Source: Watersipora subatra
Lineage: Eukaryota > Bryozoa > Gymnolaemata > Cheilostomatida > Watersiporidae
Assembly: GCF_963576615.1 (NCBI RefSeq)
Contig: NC_088713.1
Location: 40,093,776 to 40,157,775 of the forward strand
DNA: 64,000 nucleotides
Direction: 5' to 3'
A program made the translations under genes and the position numbers. This document shows, in pieces, positions 47,797 to 59,700 of the stretch. Positions within the stretch are counted from its first letter, which is position 1; the number at the start of each line of letters is the position of its first letter. The notes under the pieces are model-generated. The model was given only the letters and a program-made list of their open reading frames with translations, was not told the origin of the DNA and did no database searches.

Positions 47797-50700
47797 CTGT
47801 GAGGACAATGATAAATGAATATCATGCCTGAGCAAAGCAATTATTGGGATCTCATCAAGTTTTCAGGTCTAATTTTAATTGTGTTAGGCTCATGCTTAAT
47901 ATTATAAATAAGCAATTTACAACACTAAAACAAGCATAAACTTTACCTGGAACATAAATTTACTCTTACCTGTCTCTCAAACAAAGTCTTAAGGTCTCGA
48001 TGGCAGGCATGTTTGCAAAGGGACTCGACAATAGCATTAATAAACCAGGAGCCGAATCGTCGATTCCTATATGCCAGGTGACCTGTCACATTAGAATGGA
48101 GTTTAAGTGTGTTATACTAGATAGGCTGGTGAACTGAAATCATTCTTAAACATAAGATGTGCTGAGCACTAAATGAGTATATCTCAAAATTTTTACTAGA
48201 GTTAAAATCAGCCTATTTAAATAGGCAAAGAAGTACATTATTGACCAGCAAACCTATTCTTAATCAACTGTCAGTTCTTATGTTTACCAGGAAAACTGGC
48301 TTTCCAAATTAGCAGGTCATCAGTCTCCAAAACTGCATGAGACCTTGACAGGTGCATCAGGGCAGAGGATGGGCTTGGCTCAGAAAGTGTGGTTGGAGTT
48401 GCGGCCAAGCAAAGAGGAACTCCACTGGTAGGTAAGCTAGTAACTGATGGGAGAGAAAAACCTGGATGAGATGATGAAGTTAAAGGTTGAGCGTCAGGCA
48501 CCGTGACTCTATCCCGCAATCCTACAATAGATAAAGAATTGAAAATATTTATCTCAAATGTGTTATAAATATTGTTTGTTGAGGTTTAATCATTGATTAT
48601 AGTTTTACTGCATTTAGTAACCAATAATATGGAAAGATAGAGTGGAAACAATTTGATTTACAATATATAAAACTGTAATGGTTTAGTATGGTCAGATGCT
48701 TATTAATAGATGACTGTTTCATGTCAACTACATCTATGGGTAGCGCAATGCAAGACAGACTCGCTTTTACAAACAGCTGCAGAAACCAGGTAACTCACCA
48801 CCAGAGCATGCCTGAACAATAAGTAGTTTTGGTTTTCTGGCCATCGCTGGAAAGTTCTGAGCTGATAAGGCTTTATTAATGTCAGTTCTCTGCACCATTC
48901 TTCCATCAGTCCCAGATATGCCTGTCTCAGAACCATGACTGAGGATGATTAATACAAACATTCCGTAATTTACATGCTCAGGTCTTTCGGTTTCATCGCT
49001 GATCACCTCCAACATTCGCTGTAAGACAACCATTAAAAGCTTAAAGTTATGTAATAGGTTTAAATAATGCTTTTCACAAACTGATTAGTGACACTGTTAC
49101 AAAATATATACTATTTGGTTCTAATTTTGAAATTCTAGTAAAATATTGGAAGTGCTTTGCAGCAATATCTGAGATAAATATTAACTATTTTACCCTATGC
49201 TAACCTTTGACAAACTTTATTGTATTTTTATATACCATTGGGCAAGGCCTTGACCGGGATTTTGTTGGTTTTAATTTAAGCCAACAGCACACAACCTATA
49301 GACCCTTGTGTGTCAATTTGCAACGCAAATTTCTAGACGGTCTTCTTGACAAAAATCCGAGAGCATGTTCGTAGGTGATAATTATTTTTAATGCAATTAG
49401 CAGGTGAGTAGTTGAGAAACTGGTTTTCAGAAACCAGATAGAGTTTTGAAATAGAATACTTTTGGTGACCTGATGAAAACAGGGAGCAAATATGTGTGAA
49501 GTTTGAATGAAATCAGATAAAATATGTAAAAGTATAATGCTTATGCAGACACACACACACACACACCCACACATTCACACACCAACACACCCACACGTTC
49601 ACACACCGACACACCCAAACACCTAGAAACACAAACACATGTGCATGCTCAACACATGCACACAAACACATGCACACAAATGCAAGCATGCACAAACGCC
49701 ACAAAGTACATACAAACACACTAATACCTACACCATTGTACACACTGCACTTGACACATACACTAACACTCGTACTAATGCATGTGCTAACTTATGTACT
49801 AACAGACTAATACGCACAAACTGATTATCAATGAGAAATTTTTTTACATCAAACTTCTTTACACATATTATCTGCAGCCATATTGAAAGGGTTATGATAC
49901 ATTTAAGATTTCATAGCATTAAAATGCTGTGAGGTCATAATATTTCAAACATGCAACAACAATAATTGAAATATAATATATATATTATATATATAATATA
50001 AATTATATATAATATATATATAAATATACTTTAATACTTTAAGGCATTTATTTTTCATATATCAGTGGTTATTTGTGAAATTTAAACAAAGTTTTCAATA
50101 ATACCTTTATTTTAAACTATTGTTGAACCATATAAACATATTTCACTACACACCTGGCCAGAGAGATTTGCCTCACTAAAGCAAAGAAATCCAAGTTTGC
50201 CAAAAAGAGCGAAGATTCTCTGACCGTCCAATGTAGAGCCTTGTCTGTAATCTGAAGTTCCATCAGGATATCTGAAAGTTGTGTTGTTAACAAGAAGGCA
50301 GTGTCCTCTCATAGTGCTCATTCGGTAAACCTGTTTTAATAAAAGACAAAAATAGAACCCACGACCAGAGATGTTAAGGACTTAGTTCAATTCACACGAA
50401 TTTGGTCACAGCTAATTATAACTACATGGAATGACCTTTTCATTGCTTAGTACATATTAAACTAGTCACTATTTTACAGGCGAAAAGGACTCACATCATC
50501 TGAGTAAAAGAGATCTTTTACAGAAGTTTTAGAGCAAAGTTTAACAGTCAGTTCCTCAGAACCCTGGTCTAAAGTGTCAGAGAGCGCGCTGTCACTTGAG
50601 TCACCATCTTGCTCAGGTTGAACAGGTATTGTAAGCCTTTCTTGTGGTTGATGAACCGGTGCCACAACCTGCTCTGTAGCTGTAAAATTATATGCTAATA

Positions 50701-53700
50701 TGTTATCATGTGTTTATGAAAAATAAGTTGAACAAAATACCAAACTGTATTAAGAGCATTCTCACAAAACTTATAGGCAACATTAAAGTATTTGATACAA
50801 TGATATATTATACTTTTGCATAACTAGTACTTCACGTTTTAACAAATTTGTTCAAATCGTCAAAAATTTTAAACTTGTCTGATATTATAAAGATTTTACA
50901 TGAGTAATAAAAACAATGATACACTTCTATCAGTATTTAAATGTAAATGAAAATGGTGTTTCTTATTGATTGTATTTATTAAATACTGAAAAGCAGTAAG
51001 AAGTCATCAAGCATGCTACTTGCTTCCCATAAATTGTTAGTCTTAAACATTTTATTCAGGCTTCATTGTCAGCAGTTTTTTTCGCAAGCAACAGAAAATT
51101 AGAAACATTTAAAAACTAACCTGAAAGTGCCAAAAAAGTAGGCTTAGTTATTACACTGACGAATAAATTTTTTAACATGACTTTCATCTTTTTATTTTAA
51201 AAATTGATCATTAGCTAGACCTAAGTAATCATTAATAATTAACTACTAGCAGTTTTATTATTGAAATATTTCATCTTTCAGAACTTTGTAGGCAGTATCT
51301 GGACAATTAGTGAAATACATGACAAGCCATTGATAGTGAATATCACATAGTCATCCAAAGTTTTGATCACTCATCTCAAGATTTACTTAGCCTCAATTCA
51401 ACTATTTAGTTTGCTATCACCAAAGATAAATACTTTTTGAATGCAGGTCAGTGACCAAGTGTTACTAGAGCTGTAAAACATGTGCTGGAATATAATAGCA
51501 AGAAAAAATTATTTACAAAGCATGTGTACCTGCGGATGCCACAGATAGAGTGTCTAGATAGTCCTGTATGATACGTTTCTTTTTTTCATCAAGCTGATGA
51601 CCTAAGTATAAATAGGTAAAGCATTAATGAGGCATAATCAACATGTTAGTAGAGAATAAACAACTTCAGTAAATTGAGTTTGCTGACATTGTAACTCACA
51701 AGGTCTCATAAGGGCTAATGGTACACTCGACTTTTTAATTCCAGTTTCCTCTGCTTGCTTTTCACAAATCAGCTTCTCAACACCCGAATATTGTTTGATT
51801 GTGAGTGCTTCACCATCTGGACAGAACCAATCTGGATTAACAAAATATTCTGGTTTAGGGTCTTTTAAAAATAGGCAATGACCACAAAAAATGTGAATAT
51901 ATGGTTCACTTGCGACCCAAGCAGTTGAAAGCAGCTTCAAGATGCTATTAGTTGCATTTTCGAGTTGTTTCCACATATCTCCAAAACGAGCTTCATCAGA
52001 ACCAGCCTGCAGAGTAACTTTCTGGCCACGGACATCATGTACCAAATTTACTTGCAACCCATCATGATAGACCACAGCACCATTTTTAGCAATCTTCTGT
52101 GTGTTTATGTCATTTGAAAGCTTGTTTAGCATGGCAACTGTCATTAGTTGGAACCCGTAGTTGGGGAGTGGAAGTCCTCTCAACTTGATGTGTAACTGAA
52201 GCTGAAACCTTCTCTCTTCCCCAAAAAGCTCGTCGATGCTTTTTGTTGCAAAATATGGTATCGCGTACCCGTATTTATGCTTTTGAGCGTTCAACACTAT
52301 GGGACCTTGTACAATCCAAAAGCTTTTTAACAATTCAATGGCAATGTCAGGTTGAAAGTCTGATTCAACTGTGAGGAGATGGTGCAATAGTGCCTCTTCA
52401 AGGATGCCATTTCGGGTGAAGTTTTTGACAAACTGTTTATATAAAGCAAAACTGATGGATTTCCCTTCAAAATCAAACTCACGAAAATTTTCTGCTCTTT
52501 CTTTCCAAAGACAGTCTGACTGGTGATGAAAGAGAATTGAAATCATTTTAGTCATTGCTGGGATGTCACGGAATATGTAACCTTTTAAAGACTCTATTGA
52601 CTGGAACCAAAGAATATCACCTATGTTGTGCATGTAACTCAAAATATTCAGTGACCTCTCTCCAGGAAAGCTAGCCAGAACCTCTGACACAGTGACTAGA
52701 GGTTCTGTCAAACTCTTTGCAACAAAGTTGCACATACGATTCCATTTTTGTGGTAAAGAAACCTTGTACTTCCTGCAACAAATATCAAGAGCTTTTCTGA
52801 GATCTTCTATTTGATGTGACTCTTTGCCAAACACAAATGTGTTCTCTTCATTAAACACATCAGCTCCCTTGTTGGATAAAAATTTGATTTCATGGAGAAC
52901 CTGCTTTTTTGCTCTACTTGGTAGTTGCTCAGTTTCGAGCATTTCATCTCGAAGTTTCTTAGAATGATTGAACAGACAATCTTTGTAACTCTGTAGTTCT
53001 GAGTCTGAAACTTTATCAGAGTGAGTGAGAACTAACAGTGGAGACTCTACTAACAAAGGACATGCAAGATAGATGTGAGCCAACCAATTCCAGCAGAGTT
53101 CTTCAGTAGCTGCTTTTTTTCCTTCTTTTTTAGCCAAAGATTTAAATGCATTCAAATTAACCACGATCAACGGAATGTTGCGTTCCTTTAGAATGTACCG
53201 ATAGGTAATATGATAGACTTCGTGTCCCCCGTGATCAATCATCTTGGCGTATGAATTGTTTAGCTGTACTCCTTGTATTTGAAATACTTTTGTCGTTTCA
53301 TCTAGCATGCTGGTGTCAGAGCGGTTTGTGAGTACACGGCTTTTTGACTGCAGAGATGCAATGAGGCTTGTTTTCCCTGACATTGAATGGCCAACTACCG
53401 AAACAGGAACAATCGTGAGTTCAACTTGTTGTTCTAATGCACGGTCTTCAAAAAAGGATTTAATTGCTGCCAAACCTTGCTCACAAACACCATAAGGAGG
53501 AGAAACTAGATTAAAGCAGCGATCGCAATTAAGACTAGTGAGATGTTGAAGATTCAGAATTTTCTCATCAATCTTTGTCAGGTTACGGTTGCCAGAGATG
53601 TTTAGTGTACGTAGATTCTCCATTTTAAATACACAAAATGGAATTTTGGTTAGCTTGTTGTCACTGCAGTCTGACTCCTCCAACTGATCACAATTACGCA

Positions 53701-56700
53701 GGCTGCAATCAGACACCAATATATAAAATGAGCATTATTTGTGTTCAATCTAATTGTGAAAAAGTTGTAGCTTGTTTGTCAAACAGAAAAATTTAAGTTT
53801 CATATGTATATGTTGAAGTATTGTACTTCAATTATATCAGCTAATAAGATCTCTTTATATAATTTTTGCCTTTTCAATGCAATAAAACGAAAGTGTCTTT
53901 TTGTTGGCATCCAAATCAGTTAATACTACATGTAGATAAAAGCTGCAACATTTTTTTTCTACAGAAATATTGTTTAGGGAGGAAGTATTCCTATCAAAAT
54001 TTAGCTCAGCTGTGTTATGTTATTCAGAACATTGTTCCATGACTATTCTTACAACTGAAACAAATCAAGGAAGCCTCTCTTTTCTCAGTTATATACTACT
54101 ATGTAGAAATTTGACTAGATAGCTACTTTATAAAGTTTATTCCTGCATTTATTAAGTTTTTAAATTTTGATATTGCAACATTTATTATGGAAAGGACACT
54201 CTCATTTGTTTTTATTATTTGTAAATTAAACAAACATTTGTTAGCGTAACTATCGTTACAAGCAGATAACTAAACATCCATTTTAAATTCTTACAGATGA
54301 ACCATATTATTCTAATAAAAGTGCAACAAGTTGTTACTCACCTTAGTCCCTTGATAAACTGATTAGAAATTAACTGCCTAATTATCTGGTTATATTAATA
54401 ATTGTCATTAAATTGGTTTCTGCTGATAAATTAAGGGATTTTTGGACCGTGGGCAAACTAATAATTTGAAGAAATTAGTCAAGTTAACTAAGACAATACT
54501 TTGAGATTTTAGTTGATACTTCAACCATATATAAGTCATGCTCAGCGTATAGTACGACTATCTATAGCTACATATCTCATATAAACTGAGGTTATACTAT
54601 GTATCTCCTCCATGATAGTCTGATTGCTGTTAGTAGCCAAAACTATTATTAATTGTTTTAAATATAAGAATTTCATTGGATGTAATTGAGAAATAAGCAT
54701 AATACTCTATATGAATTTTTGCCGGGAAGTTTAATGTAAATTTTGGCAGTTTTAAGTTTAATACTTGATTTAATGGAAATTTTTAAATGAGTTGATTATA
54801 CATGTATAGCCAAATTCTCAAATAAATATTAAAAATATTCTCATATTATTTACCAAATGTAACAAAGGTATTAAATAGGTTTTAACAGACATGTCTGCTA
54901 AACTTGAACTGTTCTTCTTTGTGATTAAACTATTGGGGAATGTTTGTGTTGGTCTGAAAATTACATTATAGTGATAAGCATGTTGCATTTATTTTTAATT
55001 CAATTAAAAATTACGAATTAATCTGGACGCTAAAAAGATAATGTAATGTGCCAGTGCATGACAAGCTTATGTAGCCCTATAGGAAAATAACTTGCATCAG
55101 TATTCTTCAACAGGCTCCAATAGTGTGCTGTGTGGTGCAAGCCAGACTTAACTTCTACATGAGGCCATCTCAACAAAAGTATACATTTTAGTTCGTTGAC
55201 TGAATTTTCCAGCAGAAAATGAGTTCAATTCAAGAAAAATTATGTCAGGAACAAAGATGACATTAGTTAAGGACAACAATAGAGAAACCAGTCGCATTGA
55301 AATCCTATAATAACCAGCAGATATAGTTAATCTTTCACCTTAAAATAGGGCTGCAATAGAGTCTTTACAATAAAATTAACTTTTGTTTATGAAATTTTAA
55401 CAAAACTTATGATCATGGATGGGAGAGGATTAAAAAGAGAATAGAATAACTTGACAATTCAAAAACTGCAATAGTACTTAATTTGTCAGAAGATGTTGAG
55501 GTGAAAAAAGCATTGTCTTTGGTTTGACCAATGCAAAGTATTACAATAATGCAAACATGAGCATTTTAAACACGCACGGTGCCTCCATAGTTAACTTCAC
55601 TGAGTTGTAAATCTGGTTTAACTTAGTAGAGTGAGTAGATTATGACAGTATCTTACTAGTCATCTTAAACGTTATTGAAGTTTGTTATTTATAGTTTAAA
55701 TTTTCACAAAGTCTGATTTCATTTGAAGCATTAGGCTTTTCTTTCCAGTTTTCTAGTGTGACTCTATTATTAAAGGTTTGGCAGTGCGATCTTTGAGAGA
55801 AAATCAAACCTTTTTTCAATAATCATTGGCAAACAGATTCAATGATGACAACTCAAATACTTCACAAACTCTTGAGTGCTTAGCAGTGTCTCAGACAAAT
55901 AAGCGACCTGTGATGCAGGTCGTGCAATAAGCACCATTGATGTTATTTAACTAAACTTTTCTCCAATGAACTCTACAGTTGTTCAAAATAAAGTTCATTA
56001 GTAAATTTGTTTTGTGGAACAGCAAAATCATGTCACAACTGTTTGTTGCATTTGTATCGAACTATCATCTATATAACCCGCAACTGAATCGCAACCCCAT
56101 CAAGTCCGGTAAGAAAGCATGTTATATCAAAATTTGCATCTTCAATAGTGTAATGTACAAGCTGTAGTCAACTGCTCCATGAAATCATGTCTCCAAAATA
56201 TACAAGCTAATTATTTGACTAAAGTTTTATCAACAACAAGAGCTCAGTCTTAGATAAATGGTGTAAAAAAGAACTGTGAGATTTAATGAAAAAGAAATAA
56301 TGAAAATAACTGCACTGACAATATATGATAGATATAATATAATTTTATATGTATAAATATGATTTTATTAATACTTCAAATAATAAGAGGCTTGCAAAAT
56401 TTTTATTTACAACGCAAGTAAATTTTGTTTATAAAATTTTAGCTGAGTTGATGAACATGTAGAACAGAAGATTAAAAAAGAAATAGAATAAGTTGTCAAC
56501 TGAAAATCTATAATCAAGATTTATTTGTCACCAAAACTGTTTAAGAGCAGACAAAACATTGAACTTTGGCTTACTTATTCTAGGTATTACAGCACAAAAC
56601 GTATGAAAACTTAAAAAAAACACTGTCTCTCTAAACTTAAGGTCACGCAGTTAGTTAAACTGGTCTAGTAAGAAGTAATGGGTAGATGATGCTAACAATT

Positions 56701-59700
56701 AGAATCTCATATATGCTTGTGTTTTAATGTTTATCATTTAAACTTTTGGTTTCTAACAAAGTCTGAATTCATTCAACCATTTTACATTTCTTTCATAGAC
56801 TCTGAGCTAACTGCATGAAATGGAGTCATTTTCTTTATTAGTAGAAAAGCAAAATATTTTCATCGCAAAATGCCTTTTTTATTCAAGGATCACAAATCAA
56901 CTATTACATCATCACTTAAGCACCTGATGGTGTTTCGGAAAAAAATAGCACTTTTTTGCCATGCTGATGCTATAACCATTAATTTTTTGGCGTATACCGA
57001 CTTCAATTTACAAAGAAATTAAAGTTCTTTCTCGAATGAAACAAGTGTTTGTTAGCGATCCCCTTTTGTGTTCCAGCAAACCATGCCACAACATTTATTG
57101 AAATTTTTACAGAGTGATCATCTGCAGGAATCACAGACATTCTTTACAGCAACTGTTGTGGTTTTTTTATGCCAACTTAATTTACTTGTTCGTAACATTT
57201 AAACTTTATATAAAGTACTTTTACGATCAAGCTACGTTACTTTGTGATAATTTTGGGTGAAATATATTTTCGTATACTTTTTCCAGGCTGGACTTTGGTA
57301 AATCTGAAAACAGTGCTTACAAAGTGTCCGTCAAATAAGGACTTGAAGAGTTAGCAGTAAGAAAATGTTTGTGCCAAAGCAATAAAGGTCAGTGGACATA
57401 ATATAATGAACACTTACTACAAATATTTTATTATTGATAGAATGATAGCCGGAAGCATTACCGGTCTGTAGATGAAACTCACCTTTTTGGTAGAGAGACT
57501 AGCCCGCATCCCTTAAGGTTCAGCATTTTTAAGTTACCAAGATCACCAAACACATCTGGTAGTTCGCCAGAAAAGTCGTTATAAGAAAGGTCAAGCTCTT
57601 CTAGTTGAGTCAACTTTGAGAAGCTGTAAACCATAAATAAAGACAAAAACAAGAAATATCAAAGGTTCCAGGAAACAGTTTGGCATGGTGAGTGTTGAAG
57701 GCAAAACGTAGCAATAAATTGTACTCTATTCTAACAAGTATTGTCAATGCAAACAAATGCACACCTTCAAAATTTGACATTTTTCCCAAAAACGTTTATT
57801 GGTAGTTAGCACCAGACAACTCTTTTCTAAATAATAATAATATTAACTGTTTACCTATATCCCAAGTATATATACCCAAGTATTATTGATGCAAAAATGT
57901 GCATTATCAAATTTTGCAATATTTACAGAAAACGGTTTATTGGTACTTAGCATCAGGCGAACCTTTTCACAATAATAACTCGAAATTCCCTGTCATACAG
58001 CCCACGACCAAAGTGATATTGGAAAAAGGAAAATGTACTGATGGTTGATAAATGCAATATTAACAGTCAAATGGCACTGCAGTGCAACAGGATAACTGCA
58101 ATGGTAGATGTAATGTACTGAGTGTTATTATGTACAACAAACAGCAATAATGAAAGGAAAAGATTATATGTTTATATCTCTCCCCCTTGCGCAATAGAAG
58201 AAATGCAATATTAGAAGTAAAATGCACTGATCTTATTAGAATAACCAATATTATTAAGGTAGTAATACAGTAGTAATAACAAACCAATGCACAATTTTGT
58301 TTACATTTCAAAACGTCATAGCTAACAATATCAAGCAGTTGTGATATTTATATAGATTTTTAGAAAATCTATTTAACAAAACTATTTAGAAAAAATAATA
58401 ACGTACTGCCCAACATCGGTCACTATATACTTCGATCTTGTAATATCGAATGCTTATTCTTATAATTAAATCTTAAAAAATCGAATAATTATTCCTATAA
58501 TTAAATCTTATAAAATGGAATAATTATTCTTATAATTAAATATTGTAATAATCTCATAAGAATCGTCAGAAAAAATATCATTGCCATTTCCTTTACTTTT
58601 ACTGCTTTGGACATCAGTTGAAATACCCAAGTACTCCTAAAAGTCCAAAATGTCAGTTACTTTGAAATCGGCAAAAAAGAAACGATTGCTTTTTTAGTAC
58701 TTCTACGTTAATTATAGAAACCTTCGGCAATTTGCCAATGCTATAGACTGGTTAAATGTGCACAGCTTTTTTGTGTGAAATGCTCACGACTTAATGGTTC
58801 TATTGTCTGTCACTCGGCGTTTCGTTTGCCGGTCTTAATTTTGATAAAAATAAGGCTTGTCAAGTTTTAATAACGATTTCAGGCCGAATTAATCTGTCTA
58901 TTTATGTATAATCCAATCAGATGGGTAAGGTTTAGGAAATTTTCTACAAATGATAAAGATTTGGTAACAAATTTAAATAGATTTATATGTGTTTTGTATT
59001 GTTATTATACTTAAACGACTCCATTGAAACATGGTTAAATTCGTTGATGAGATTTCGGTACAAAGGTTTGCGATGTCCGTTAATGAATAATTTTCGTGAG
59101 TTGTGTGCACATATGCATTTATCATAAATCTCCCAAACAATCGCTTCGCTCGTGTTTGGTCATCGGATAACAATATTAACATATAACCTACATTAACTAT
59201 TAACATTTAGTCTTTCAGTAATAAATGTCATCTGCAAGTATAGAAGCCTATGTAAAAAAAATCACAGTAGTAAAGACGAAGATAAAATGGAAATAAACCT
59301 GAATCCAGTTACTGATAAGGAAGTGTTATGACTACTATTATAGCCAAGAGCAAAATTTGTTGTACTTAAATTGTCTGAAAATTAAAAAATACATCGTGAA
59401 GGATCTGAAAAATAGATGATTATTAAAAAAAAATTAAAAAATGAAAGAAATAAATTCCACATAAAAAGTAAACCATAAACAAAATCATCTACTTTGGATG
59501 AAGAACAGAGGCCTTCAATGGTAACCTCCCATATAGTTTTTAAGTTATTCGTTCAGTATAATTGTCAATGCTTACAGCGACTAGGCATCAGCAAAAACTT
59601 TGTTTTGTTACCGCTGTGATATGGCACAAAAATTGACGTTAGTTGCTAGTTATAATTAGGTTTCTATCATGGTCTTGTAATCTTATGCCAAAATTCTTTT

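Larger units (their letters stand above)
40882..50460. repeat. Segmental duplication, unit 2
   Basis: Counterpart of 34030-40860. The match begins near 40882, is interrupted only by the piggyBac insertion (44257-47619) and small indels, and ends near 50460, just before the linker exon at 50495-50679. 40882-44252 is 3' flank with no gene: short open frames there, such as 43092-43325, are conserved in unit 1 only because the DNA is duplicated. Confidence 0.9.

Noticed and set aside
53307-53495. Plus-strand 62-aa frame
   Set aside because: Shadow of the ROC GTPase exon.
58060-58311. Frame of about 80 codons repeated at 60520-60771 and, in part, 62996-63184
   Set aside because: It lies within introns of the LRR array. 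It is conserved because the units are recent duplicates, and the third copy is shortened.
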